From CAJWOS01 sp964502005 (GTDB lineage: Bacteria > Myxococcota_A > UBA796 > UBA2385), in the NCBI GenBank assembly GCA_964502005.1, contig CAZCUX010000017.1, positions 1 to 64,000 on the forward strand: a DNA stretch of 64,000 nucleotides, in the 5' to 3' direction. Within the stretch, counting starts at the first letter, position 1, and every line of letters begins with the position of its first letter. Below are positions 9,746 through 18,222 of this stretch, in pieces. The notes below the pieces were generated by a model, which saw only the letters and a program-made list of their open reading frames with translations, ran no database searches and was not told where the DNA came from. The translations under genes were made by a program, and so were the position numbers.

Positions 9746-11536
9746 TTAGGAGAGGGAGCCGCAATAGGCCAATAGTGCGAGAATGAGGACCACTTGTTCG
9801 GTGGCTTCCGCTTCGTCGATTCGCTTTGTGTGTGCCGCAAACAAAGGTGCGCGACATTCTTCGCCGAGGGGCCCGAGCTTGTCGAGACCGCCGTGCAGCA
9901 GCGAAATGCCATGCAGAAAGGTCGGCAGCGCGGTGTCTTCGAGGCGTGTGACGAGCTGTTCCGCCAGCCCGACCCCGCCGAGGTTGTCGTCGGCGAGCAC
10001 CAATGCCGCCGGTAGCTCCGCCAACGCATGGTCAAGGGGGGGGCCTGCTCGGGCGGCGTCGGCCTCGGCCAAGGCCATCGCGGCTTCTTGCGCCAGCAAC
10101 GCGGCGCCTTCGCCGGCAGGCAGCGCCATGACGCAGCGCGCGAGCAATGCCGCGCGGTTCCCCGCTGCCGGCACAATACGGGCGAGTGTGATGCCGAGGT
10201 CGGCGCGCCCACCGGCCAAGATGGCGTCGAGCGCGAGGCTGTCCCAGGCGACAGGGCCCGCAGAGCCGTCCAACGCCATCGTATCGTCGGGGCGTTCGAG
10301 AATGGCGGTCAATAGGTCGTTCCAGGCATCGTCGGCGGCACCGGCGCGGGCGCGCAACAAGCCGGACAGCAGCAAGGACTCGTGGTCCTCGTCATGGCGC
10401 CGCGCGGCTTCGGCCAGCACCTCGGCCACCTTGAGCGCGCGGTCGGGACGCTCGGCGACGATATGAAGCAGCCCCAAAATATAGGCCCAAGGGCCGGGAA
10501 CGGCGGGCTGCCGCGCGATGACGCGTGCCAAGGGGACGGAGAATGCGGCGCTGGTGCGTCCGAGGCGCAGAAGGTCCGCCCAATCGCCGACCGTGGGTGG
10601 GTCGGGAGGCAAAGGCGCGTCGGGCAAGCGCTCGAGGGCGACGTGGAAGGTGACCCCCGCGGGTCGCGGGCCCACGCGTTCGAGCTGCAGGCGCGCGATG
10701 TCGCACAAAATCGTGATGGCGCCGACGCAACCGGGGGTGGTTTGCCCAATCAGTTGGCTCGCGCGCCCCCATGCTTCGACGGCTGCGGTGAGCGCGGGCG
10801 CATCGAGGAAGGCTTGGGCCAAAACGGCGGCCACCCGCGCTCCGGCGAGGTACGCACGGTTTTCGGCTTCGGGAATCGGTGTGCCCACCACGGCGTCGAT
10901 GAGCGCCATCGCCGCCTCGGTATCGGGAACCAAGCGGGGACGGGGCACGTCCGGTTGCAACAATGCGATAGCGGCGCGGGCGCGCTCGTCGACGCTTCGA
11001 ATCGCGGCAATCGCCTCGTTCACCATGCCCCACGCTTCCGCGGGCGCGAGATGTCGGCCAAGGGTTGCGACCGTGCGCACATGCTCGCGTGTGGCGCGGG
11101 GAATCGGCGCCGCGACAGCCGCTGCTGCGCGTTCGTCGGAAAGGCGCGCGAGGAGGTCGCTGAGGTCGGCGCGCGCGCTGCTCGGGCTCACCCAGTCGGG
11201 CAGCACGGGGCGCCAAGGGTCGGCGTGTTCGACGGCTTCTACGGCCAAGCGCACGTCGTCGCGGGCGGCATCCACGCTGCCCCAACGGTCCAAGCGGCGA
11301 CCGCGAATCCAACGGACATGTGCCTCGTGCGCCGCGCTCCCCAACTCGCCGAGCATGGCCTCCGCGACATCGTCTTGCTCATATCGAATCGCGCATAATG
11401 CGATCTCATGGCAAGCGAGGATGCGGGCCTCGGAGTCGTCGGGCAAGGACAAGGCAATGTCCATGGCCCTCTGGAACAAAATACGTTGGTCGGGGCGTCG
11501 AAGCACGGGCGACCTCACGTGGGTGGGAGCCGTCAT
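9746..11536 (-). CDS. Large Ala-rich helical repeat protein
   Basis: The 596-residue protein is rich in Ala, Leu and Arg and reads as a continuous array of short helices without a signal peptide, membrane segment or catalytic motif. It may be a degenerate TPR or HEAT-type scaffold. The ATG at 11536 (MTAPTHVRSP) is chosen because the reading frame further upstream is low-complexity and overlaps the divergent oxidoreductase gene. I do not recognise a family. Confidence 0.7.
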   Translation of the reverse strand: MTAPTHVRSPVLRRPDQRILFQRAMDIALSLPDDSEARILACHEIALCAIRYEQDDVAEAMLGELGSAAHEAHVRWIRGRRLDRWGSVDAARDDVRLAVEAVEHADPWRPVLPDWVSPSSARADLSDLLARLSDERAAAAVAAPIPRATREHVRTVATLGRHLAPAEAWGMVNEAIAAIRSVDERARAAIALLQPDVPRPRLVPDTEAAMALIDAVVGTPIPEAENRAYLAGARVAAVLAQAFLDAPALTAAVEAWGRASQLIGQTTPGCVGAITILCDIARLQLERVGPRPAGVTFHVALERLPDAPLPPDPPTVGDWADLLRLGRTSAAFSVPLARVIARQPAVPGPWAYILGLLHIVAERPDRALKVAEVLAEAARRHDEDHESLLLSGLLRARAGAADDAWNDLLTAILERPDDTMALDGSAGPVAWDSLALDAILAGGRADLGITLARIVPAAGNRAALLARCVMALPAGEGAALLAQEAAMALAEADAARAGPPLDHALAELPAALVLADDNLGGVGLAEQLVTRLEDTALPTFLHGISLLHGGLDKLGPLGEECRAPLFAAHTKRIDEAEATEQVVLILALLAYCGSLS

Positions 11537-11629
11537 CCCCCGATAACGGGCTGGCGGGCCAGTTGGCGTGTACAACCTGCGCCTCCCCCGAAGTCCTGGC
11601 GTTCGCGTTAGGGCCGTGCTGTGCAGTGC

Positions 11630-11650
11630 CCCCGACCCGTCGCGTCGGGG
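11630..11650 (+). other. Leader hairpin before the molybdopterin oxidoreductase
   Basis: A perfect 7-bp stem (CCCCGAC/GTCGGGG) with a 7-nt loop ends 22 bases before the ATG at 11673. It could influence translation. It does not resemble a known molybdenum-cofactor riboswitch as far as can be judged. Confidence 0.3.
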
Positions 11651-11672
11651 CCGCGCCGCGCGTGGAGCCCCA

Positions 11673-13739
11673 ATGTCCGATTCGCCGACCGAACCGTCGC
11701 CTGCCGCACCCACTGAATCGCGATTCAGTTCGAGGGAGCGGCCGCCCGTTCGGTCCTTCACCACGGAATTGCCGCCCATTCGCGGTGCTGCTGCCGTCGC
11801 GCGTTGGCTCCCTTGGACGGCTGTAGACGGTGCGCCTCATCCGTGGTCGTTGTGGAGACGCGCCATTCGGCGCAATTGGGACAACGTGGTGGACGGCTGG
11901 GCGGTATGGCAGCATGGTGTGTGCGACGTCTCGCCGTTGTGCGAAGCGGGTCAATACGACGACGTTCCCGGCGGCACTGCCTTGTCGCCGGAACGCATCG
12001 AACGGATGGTGCGCCACACGTTGCCGTATTGTCCGCCTGCCGACTTGCTGGATGTTGCGCGCCTGCGCCGGCTTTCGGTGGACGACCTGCTGGCCCTCGG
12101 TCGCTTGTCGCGTCCCTACCTTCATCGGGCCGGCGAACGGGGTTTTGGACAAGTTTCGTGGGACGAAGCCTGGGCTGCCATTTCCGCGGCGCGTGGCGAA
12201 AGCGGCGATGTCGCGGTGGATGTGCAACTGGCGGGCTTGTGCAACGAGCGTGCGTGGGCCGTGGCGGACGGCGTACGGCGCTTGGGGGCCCGCGCGGTCC
12301 ACGGGCATGGCCGCCTGGGCCACGTCGCGATGCGCGCGATTTCGGCGGGGCTCGGGACGGCGGGATCTGCGGGGTCGCTCATCGACATCCCCGACGCGGA
12401 ATTGGTGCTTGTCGTCGGCTCTTCGGGACCGGCCGCCCATCCCCGCCTGGCGCGCTTGTTGGTAGACGCCAAGCGACGCGGCGCGCGTGTGGTGCAGGTC
12501 AATGTGACGCGGGAGCCGTCGTTGTCGACGGTGTTTGACGGCGGCGATATTCGCTCGGCTGCCCTCGGTTGGCGTGTGGCCGACGACGCGCTGCTGGTCA
12601 AGCCCGGCGGCGACGCGGCCTTGTTTTTGGGTGTGCTCAAGGTGGTGTGCGAGCGCGACGGCGTAGACGCGCCCTTTCTCCGCGACCGGGTGGATAGCGA
12701 CGGTTGGGCAGAGGTCCGCCGGTCGGTGGAGGAGATGTCCTGGGAGACGATTCTGGGCGCCGCTGGCTGCGCGCGCACCGATGTGGAGTGGCTCGCGGAG
12801 CTCGTTGTTCGTGCGGACAATGCCGTCACTTTGGTTGGGACAGGCGTGCTGGGGACGGCAACCGAAGAACATGTCCTGAATGGGATTCAGTGGTTGCATC
12901 TGTGCCGCGGCTGGCTCGACCGACCCGGCAACGCGGTGCTGCCGTTGGCGGCCAACTCCGGCGTCGTCGCGGCGGAGTGGGTGGGCCTCGCGGACGTGGG
13001 CGCGGCCGATGACGCTGCGGCGATGCATGTCGTGGTGGGGGGCTGCCCGGGCGTGTCTCGCCGGGGGGCATCCGCGGTGCGCGTCCACTTCGACACCCAC
13101 TTGCGCCCGGAGATGTTGGACGAAGCGGCGGGCCTGACGGTGTTGCTCCCGGTCACGAGCGCGCTCGAACACAGCGGTGGCACGACGTTCTCGTCTATCG
13201 ACCGACGCACGGTAGCGAGCCCACAAACCTTGTCCGGCGTGGGCCGTGCGCGCGACTTGTCCGATGTGTGGGCGGCGCTGGCCGGCATGCCCGACGAGGC
13301 GCCTTGCGACAGCGATGCGATTCGGGTGCAGCTGCAAGCGGTGCCCCATTGGCTCGGCATTGACCGGCTCGCCGTTGCCGGGGATTTTGTGCAAGCAGGG
13401 GGACGAACCGGTTTTGCCGGACGTGCGCCGACCCGATTTTCACCCGCGGTGCCTCGCTTGCCGGAAAGCACGGCAGGACTGCGATTGTCGTTTCGCATGT
13501 CTTCGTTGCGATTGTCCACCGACCGGCAGGGCGTTGGCCTGTCCCGCGACCAACTGCGGCAGCGGGGTTGGCAGGTGGGCGATATCGTGCGCGTGACGGG
13601 GCCTGGCGGCCAGTGGACGGGCCCCGCGGTAGAGGTCGAGGGGCCATCGGAGCAGGTTCAAGTGTGCTGGCCCGAAGCCGCGATATTGGCCTTACCGGGG
13701 CAGCCGGTGGGCGAGGTGACGGTCGAGAGGCGCGCGTGA
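11673..13739 (+). CDS. Divergent molybdopterin oxidoreductase (FdhF/YdeP-like)
   Basis: The 688-residue protein follows the layout of the YdeP-type formate-dehydrogenase alpha-subunit family. It has a WDEAW segment (about residue 167), a DIPDAELVLVVGSSGPAAHPRLARLL segment, LLVKPGGDAALFLGVLKVV, and a C-terminal molydopterin-binding beta domain (about 585-688, with LRQRGWQVGDIVRV). The usual N-terminal CPGC iron-sulfur motif is not visible; only CDVSPLC is present. The region that normally carries a Cys before the dinucleotide-binding fold reads HGHGRLGHVAM, so the metal ligand appears changed. It overlaps fdhD by four bases (GTGA), which supports a real molybdenum-dependent role. A perfect 16-bp palindrome lies in codons 14-19. 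Confidence 0.82.
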   Translation: MSDSPTEPSPAAPTESRFSSRERPPVRSFTTELPPIRGAAAVARWLPWTAVDGAPHPWSLWRRAIRRNWDNVVDGWAVWQHGVCDVSPLCEAGQYDDVPGGTALSPERIERMVRHTLPYCPPADLLDVARLRRLSVDDLLALGRLSRPYLHRAGERGFGQVSWDEAWAAISAARGESGDVAVDVQLAGLCNERAWAVADGVRRLGARAVHGHGRLGHVAMRAISAGLGTAGSAGSLIDIPDAELVLVVGSSGPAAHPRLARLLVDAKRRGARVVQVNVTREPSLSTVFDGGDIRSAALGWRVADDALLVKPGGDAALFLGVLKVVCERDGVDAPFLRDRVDSDGWAEVRRSVEEMSWETILGAAGCARTDVEWLAELVVRADNAVTLVGTGVLGTATEEHVLNGIQWLHLCRGWLDRPGNAVLPLAANSGVVAAEWVGLADVGAADDAAAMHVVVGGCPGVSRRGASAVRVHFDTHLRPEMLDEAAGLTVLLPVTSALEHSGGTTFSSIDRRTVASPQTLSGVGRARDLSDVWAALAGMPDEAPCDSDAIRVQLQAVPHWLGIDRLAVAGDFVQAGGRTGFAGRAPTRFSPAVPRLPESTAGLRLSFRMSSLRLSTDRQGVGLSRDQLRQRGWQVGDIVRVTGPGGQWTGPAVEVEGPSEQVQVCWPEAAILALPGQPVGEVTVERRA
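11713..11728. repeat. Dispersed palindrome, copy 2
   Basis: A perfect 16-bp palindrome, CTGAATCGCGATTCAG, near the 5' end of the oxidoreductase gene in a Ser/Pro-rich, poorly conserved stretch. Related copies lie at 9156-9171, 29020-29035, 52739-52754, 52789-52804 and 59560-59575. Confidence 0.8.
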
Positions 13740-14560
13740 GGCGCCCGCACACGCCGGTGGCGGTCCAGCGCTTTTCGCTTGGGGAAACGCCGACGGATTG
13801 GGAAATCGACGAGCTGGCCGTAGAAGAGCCGCTCGAAATCCGCGTGCAAGGGCAGCCTGTGGCGGTCACGATGCGCACGCCGGGCCACGATCTCGACCTC
13901 GCGGTGGGCTTTTTGCGCACCGAGGGCGTCGTCGACGATTGGGACGACATTCACGCCATCGCGCACGTCGACGACCCCCAATCGCCCCGCGGAAACACGG
14001 TCGATTGTGTGCTGGCGCCGGGCGTTCCCGCGGCGCGTGCGCGGTCTGCAGACCGGGCATTGTTTGCCAGCTCGAGTTGCGGAATTTGTGGAAAAGCAAC
14101 GGTAGAGCGGGTGTTTCAGCACTTTACGCCCCGAACGGTGCGCGTGCCGGTGGTGGCGGCGCATTTGTTTGCGCTGCCCGACCTCCTGCGCACCGCCCAA
14201 GAAGCCTTCGCGCGGACAGGCGGCCTGCACGCGGCCGCCTTGGTCGATCGCGACGGCAAGTTGTGTGTGGTGCGCGAAGACGTTGGACGCCACAATGCCG
14301 TGGACAAGGTGATTGGCGCGGCGTTGCGGGCAGACATCAACCTCTCGGAGATGGCGTTGTTCGTGTCGAGCCGTGCTGGCTTTGAGCTGGTGCAAAAGGC
14401 GTGCGTGGCGGGCATTCCGTTGCTTGCCGCGATGGGCGCGCCCACGTCATTGGCGGCGGAGCTTGCACATCAAGGGGGCCTGCAGCTGGTGGGGTTTTTG
14501 CGTGACGGTCGCTTCAATGTCTACGGAGCGCCCGCCGACGGGGCGCCGCACGGGCGGTAG
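13736..14560 (+). CDS. fdhD: FdhD sulfurtransferase for molybdenum cofactor
   Basis: The 274-residue protein is FdhD, which passes sulfur from cysteine desulfurase to the bis-molybdopterin cofactor of formate-dehydrogenase-type enzymes. The catalytic CxxC is seen as SSSCGICGK (C115, C118). Other family landmarks are EPLEIRV, PGHDLDLAVGFL, REDVGRHNAVDKVIG and SSRAGFELVQK. Translation starts at GTG 13736, overlapping the oxidoreductase stop (GTGA). This coupling identifies the oxidoreductase as its likely client. A cluster of hairpins follows. Confidence 0.95.
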   Translation: MRRPHTPVAVQRFSLGETPTDWEIDELAVEEPLEIRVQGQPVAVTMRTPGHDLDLAVGFLRTEGVVDDWDDIHAIAHVDDPQSPRGNTVDCVLAPGVPAARARSADRALFASSSCGICGKATVERVFQHFTPRTVRVPVVAAHLFALPDLLRTAQEAFARTGGLHAAALVDRDGKLCVVREDVGRHNAVDKVIGAALRADINLSEMALFVSSRAGFELVQKACVAGIPLLAAMGAPTSLAAELAHQGGLQLVGFLRDGRFNVYGAPADGAPHGR

Positions 14561-14582
14561 GACGCCCGCCCCGCGGTTTCCT

Positions 14583-14653
14583 CGGGGGAGACCTTAGGCT
14601 CCCCCGATGCCGCGCAGACCCCGGCTGCGCGGCCCGACGGAGCCTTTGGCTCC
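14583..14653 (+). terminator. Three tandem hairpins after fdhD
   Basis: Three consecutive inverted repeats follow fdhD. They are CGGGGGAG/CTCCCCCG (14583-14606), CCGCGCAG/CTGCGCGG (14610-14632) and GGAGCC/GGCTCC with a TTT loop (14639-14653). No long T-tract follows, so this may be a stability or processing element as much as a terminator. The same genome shows another three-hairpin cluster at 56319-56414. Confidence 0.5.
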
Positions 14654-14777
14654 GGCGGCTTGTCAAAAGAATATGGACCGAATTTCCGGCCAAGGGTGTT
14701 TGGATTGAATAGCCTGCGAACGATGGCGTTTTTTTCCTTGCCCACCAATACGCCGCAATCGCGGAAAGGAAGACCGG

Positions 14778-15935
14778 ATGATGAGTTTGCGTGCGGGCCT
14801 CTTGCTGCTCACCGGGAGTTTTGTGCTCTTCGGTTGTGAGCCGGAAAGCAAGAAAAATGCTCGAAATACCGGTGATTGTGTCGACCGCGATGGTCTGCAA
14901 ACGTGTCGCTACACCGAGACGTCCAATGATGGCTATGTGCCGGTGTATGTCAACGTAAATGGTGGCGCTGGCAGCTTTCTCGTGACTGCGCGGGGGCCAG
15001 ACGACACCTACCTCGCGACCGAGACCATCACGAACCCCGATGGTGATGTTTCGCTTTCGTGGGAGGATTGGTACTACGGTGAGAATAACCTGACCGCGGG
15101 CATTTTGCCGTTGTATGCAGAGATGCAGACCAACTGGCCGGTGCGCGCCGAAGACGAAGCCTTGTCGGCCGGTTTGTGGGAAGTGGGCGTGGTGGTCATC
15201 GATTACGAAGGCTACTACCTCGATGGGCAGGACATCGAGCTGGTCACGCAAGTCAAGCAGGACGACGCATTCTCCGATGGCAACGTCAACGTGCGCATTG
15301 TGTATGTAGAGGGCCTGGATGGCGATGCCGACGTCGTTGCGGCGACGGAAGCCGCGGTGGATTTGTGGCGCGTGATTTGGGGCGCATATGGGGTCACTTT
15401 GACCGTCGTGTACGACGCCGAGGCCGACATCAGCGCCAGCCTGCCCGCCATGAGCGAAGGCAGCGCCGATATCGAGGCCATCTCCGCAGGCGGCACCGAC
15501 AGCGATGTCACCGTGGTCATCGGCGAATCCGTCGGCGGCGCGTTCAATATTTACGGCGAATCGGGCGGCATCCCCGGCACGTTGGTGGCCAACGAGCACA
15601 GCGCCGTCGGAATTTCGTGGATTACAAACGCAGGCGGCGACGGCGTTTTCAGCGACGATGACATTCGGGTGTACGGCGAAACGCTGGCACACGAGGTCGG
15701 GCACTACATGGGCCTTTTCCATCCGGTGGATTACGACAATCGCTCCAACCCCTACGCGTGGGATGCGTTGTCGGACACCGAAGAGTGCGGCAGTCAGTCC
15801 GTTTGCGACGATGCGCTCGGCGAAAACAACATGTATCCGTTCCCGGTTTGTCCCGACTTCAACTTCTGCTACGACCAGCAAACCCTCACCGGCGGCCAAT
15901 CCGGTGTGGTCCACCGACACACGGGCGCCCTCTGA
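14778..15935 (+). CDS. Lipoprotein metzincin-type zinc metalloprotease
   Basis: The 385-residue protein has a lipoprotein signal (lipobox VLFGC, Cys20). The active site is HEVGHYMGLFH: His305 and His309 as zinc ligands, Glu306 as base and His315 as third ligand, as in metzincins of the pappalysin/M43 type. A likely Met-turn (NNMYP) follows near residue 352. The N-terminal 150 residues are a beta-rich accessory domain. It probably acts on the cell surface or outside. The ATG at 14778 (ATGATG) follows GGAAAGGAAG. It is separated from fdhD by hairpins and is probably transcribed on its own. Confidence 0.85.
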   Translation: MMSLRAGLLLLTGSFVLFGCEPESKKNARNTGDCVDRDGLQTCRYTETSNDGYVPVYVNVNGGAGSFLVTARGPDDTYLATETITNPDGDVSLSWEDWYYGENNLTAGILPLYAEMQTNWPVRAEDEALSAGLWEVGVVVIDYEGYYLDGQDIELVTQVKQDDAFSDGNVNVRIVYVEGLDGDADVVAATEAAVDLWRVIWGAYGVTLTVVYDAEADISASLPAMSEGSADIEAISAGGTDSDVTVVIGESVGGAFNIYGESGGIPGTLVANEHSAVGISWITNAGGDGVFSDDDIRVYGETLAHEVGHYMGLFHPVDYDNRSNPYAWDALSDTEECGSQSVCDDALGENNMYPFPVCPDFNFCYDQQTLTGGQSGVVHRHTGAL

Positions 15936-15953
15936 GGCGAAAGAGAGTCGACC

Positions 15954-16409
15954 ATGAGCTTGTTTTTGATGTTGACGGTGGGATTGGGCATCGCAGCCGA
16001 CGGCGCGCCGACGCCCAACGATACGCAGCTTGCGCTGTACAAAGCCCTGTCCGTGCGGCATTTTGAGCAGGGTTGCGCCTCGCTTGACAGCTTGTCGCCT
16101 ACGGTTGCCAGCGACCTCGTGTGGTTGGCGGAAAACGCGACGCAGCCGAGCTGGGTGGCGGTGCGCGCGGCCGATTGTGTGCTTGAGCGGCACGCGGCGG
16201 CCTCGTTGGACAGCGTGCGGCGTTGGATGCAGACGCCCGAGACCAAGGGGCTGGCCCTCGTGACGGTGCAGCATCTCGACCGAATGGACGTGGCGCAAGC
16301 GAGCGGTTTGGTCGATGCGGCCCTCGCCGGACCCATGGCGGACGCGTTGCGGCCACGCCTCGCGAAGCTCGAACGGCCGGAGCTGCGCGCGCGGGTCGTT
16401 TCGCCGTGA
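15954..16409 (+). CDS. Small exported protein, tandem paralogue 1
   Basis: The 151-residue protein has a signal peptide (MSLFLMLTVGLGIAADG). The mature part is helical with ASDLVWLAENATQPSWVAVRAADCV as its most distinctive stretch. It is clearly paralogous to the next protein, which keeps DLVWLAEN, VRAA-C and the RRW-PET segments. It starts 18 bases after the protease gene and is probably cotranscribed with it; an accessory or inhibitor role for the protease is only a guess. Confidence 0.75.
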   Translation: MSLFLMLTVGLGIAADGAPTPNDTQLALYKALSVRHFEQGCASLDSLSPTVASDLVWLAENATQPSWVAVRAADCVLERHAAASLDSVRRWMQTPETKGLALVTVQHLDRMDVAQASGLVDAALAGPMADALRPRLAKLERPELRARVVSP

Positions 16410-16942
16410 AGCCCCTTTTGGCGGTCATTTTGGGGCTATTGGCGGGCGGCTGCAAGCGGTCGATGGCCGCACCCCCTGCGGACGCCGCGCCGGCCGTCGC
16501 GGAGACCGTGGCCACCCCCGCCGCGCCCCCGCCCAGCGAAAGCCAGATGCGCCTCTACGACGCGCTGAAGGTGCGGGATGGCGTGCCCCCCTGCGACGCG
16601 CTCGGGTCGCTGTCCGCGAGCCTCGCCACGGACCTCGTATGGCTCGCCGAGAACGTGCAGCAGCCCGCGTATGTGGGCGTGCGCGCAGCGGGTTGCGTGG
16701 TGGCCGCGCACAGCGAAGCGGCTGCCGACGCCTTGCGCCGCTGGGTGGTGCAGCCGGAGACCCGCGGCTTCGGATACCTCGTGCTCGACGGCATTGACGC
16801 AATCCCCGAGGCGCTGGCCGTCGAACTCAGCACGCTTGCGCTCACGCAAGGCCCCGACGCCGATGGCGCGCGACAACGCATCGAAAAGAGCGGCCGGCCG
16901 GCCGTGCGCGCCGTCATCCCAGACACGCCCCGCGCCGAATAG
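16406..16942 (+). CDS. Small lipoprotein, tandem paralogue 2
   Basis: The 178-residue protein starts at GTG 16406, overlapping the previous stop (GTGA). The start gives a lipoprotein signal (VKPLLAVILGLLAGGC) followed by an Ala/Pro-rich linker to about residue 45. From there it aligns with the neighbour over about 100 residues (YDALKVRD, ATDLVWLAENVQQPAYVGVRAAGC, LRRWVVQPETRG). The pair arose by tandem duplication: one copy is lipid-anchored, the other has an ordinary signal peptide. Function unknown. Confidence 0.72.
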   Translation: MKPLLAVILGLLAGGCKRSMAAPPADAAPAVAETVATPAAPPPSESQMRLYDALKVRDGVPPCDALGSLSASLATDLVWLAENVQQPAYVGVRAAGCVVAAHSEAAADALRRWVVQPETRGFGYLVLDGIDAIPEALAVELSTLALTQGPDADGARQRIEKSGRPAVRAVIPDTPRAE

Positions 16943-17093
16943 CGGACGACTTCGCGAGCAGGCGCGCCGTGAGAGCGGGAGCGCAGAAGCGCCGTGGTCA
17001 GGGGATTGAAGGCGAATTTTTGGGACGGGCGAGAAATTTTGGGTTTGGGGGGCTTGCGGGTGGGGAGAAGTTGGATAGAAGGGGGGCGCTGAT

Positions 17094-17169
17094 GCCGACA
17101 TAGCTCAGTTGGTAGAGCAAGCGGCTGTTAACCGCTGGGTCACAGGTTCGAGTCCTGTTGTCGGCGCCA
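17094..17169 (+). tRNA. tRNA-Asn (GTT anticodon)
   Basis: The cloverleaf is complete. The acceptor stem is GCCGACA/TGTCGGC (17094-17100 and 17159-17165), followed by G and an encoded CCA at 17167-17169. The anticodon stem is AGCGG/CCGCT around the loop CTGTTAA, giving anticodon GTT at 17127-17129. The T-arm contains GGTTCGAGTCC. tRNA-Asn genes are common integration sites, and the accessory segment starts right after it. Confidence 0.96.
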
Positions 17170-17180
17170 CACACTCAAAG

Positions 17181-17206
17181 CCCCAAGTTTCACGACTTGG
17201 GGTTTT
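17181..17206 (+). terminator. Terminator after tRNA-Asn
   Basis: An 8-bp perfect stem (CCCCAAGT/ACTTGGGG) with a 6-nt loop is followed by TTTT, eleven bases after the tRNA CCA end. Confidence 0.9.
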
Positions 17207-17639
17207 GTCGTTCTTGCGTTGGCGTTTGGGCTGCGTGGCTGATGGCGGTGACGCGCGCGCGACGCGACCGGTGGGTGGGGTGGTGGTGGCTCGCGCGGGT
17301 TTCTGGCAGCCAAGCGGTCCCAGAGCGCCTTTTTTGGGTCGCACGAGCGGCCGCTGGGCGCCGAAGGGAGCGCGTCCGGTAGCGCGGAAAGCTGCGCGCG
17401 GTGCTCCTCTCGCGCCAGCGCGTCGTCGTCCTCGGCGGCCAGCGTCTCGGGCTCCGTTCTGCTTCGCCTCCAGCGCGTCGTTGTGCTGCGTGCGGGCGAC
17501 CGGGTCGAGGTCGCCGATGGCGCAAAGGAGCTGTGCATGGGGCGTGGCACTCCTGGCCCCGACGCTCCCGCGCGCGCCGGCCGTGCGTCGGAAACGGGAT
17601 GGTGCCGATGCGTCATTCGTTCGCGTTGGTTTGGGTTTC
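17207..17639. other. No supported gene between tRNA terminator and array A
   Basis: No frame carries a convincing protein. A minus-strand frame over about 17240-17470 has some coding-like, acidic sequence (LAAEDDDALAREEH) but no start, domain or ribosome-binding site that I can support. It could be a decayed fragment. Confidence 0.4.
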
Positions 17640-18003
17640 GCGCGTGGGGGAGGGGTCGAAGACACGTTATATTGCGAGTCTGATAGCGCAGGTGGGGGTC
17701 AAAAACACGTTATATTGCGATACCCGTAGCGCAGGTGGGGGTCGAAAACACGTTATATTGCAATACCGATAGCGCAGGTGGGGGTCAGAAACACGTTATA
17801 TTGCNNNNNNNNNNNNNNNNNNNNNNNNNNNNNNNNNNNNNNNNNNNNNNNNNNNNNNNNNNNNNNNNNNNNNNNNNNNNNNNNNNNNNNNNNNNNNNNN
17901 NNNNACGTTATATTGCAATACCGATAGCGCAGGTGGGGGTCAGAAACACGTTATATTGCAATACCGATAGCGCAGGTGGGGGTCAGAAACACGTTATATT
18001 GCC
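17640..18003 (+). repeat. Tandem array A, 43-nt unit, interrupted by assembly gap
   Basis: The motif ACACGTTATATTGC recurs with its ACGTT at 17664, 17707, 17750, 17793, 17905, 17948 and 17991: a 43-nt period on each side of the gap. The unit also contains ATAGCGCAGGTGGGGGTC. Copies next to the gap are identical, while the leftmost ones are diverged. Later copies contain the perfect palindrome TATTGCAATA. There is no spacer variation, so it is not CRISPR. The true copy number is unknown because of the gap. Confidence 0.9.
17805..17904. other. Assembly gap (100 Ns)
   Basis: Exactly 100 N characters lie inside array A. This is a nominal scaffold gap; real size is unknown, and the phase of the repeats across it does not fit 43. 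Confidence 0.99.
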
Positions 18004-18222
18004 AACTCGCGGACCCGATGGGTGCCGCAGGACAGCACTTCGCAAGGTTCCCCGCGCCCAACTTGGGTGATGTGCGTTTTTTTTGGCTTCCGCGGATGCC
18101 CGTTGGGGAACCCTATGGTCTACCGGGGGCGCTGGGGTCGCGGGGGCGGTTGTGCGCGACCGACGTTGTGGCAGCCAACGGAGCCGGGAATCATCGCGGC
18201 GGAGCAAAGGACCGAGCTGCGG

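Noticed and set aside
11406..13394. Long minus-strand frame opposite the molybdopterin oxidoreductase
   Set aside because: Composition (His/Arg/Gln-rich) is that of an antisense shadow, and the plus strand has a clear family match.
17109..17729. Plus-strand reading frame beginning inside tRNA-Asn
   Set aside because: It starts within the tRNA, crosses its terminator and shows no domain.
17640..18003. Array A as a CRISPR array
   Set aside because: Units are contiguous and near identical over all 43 nt; there are no variable spacers and no cas genes nearby.
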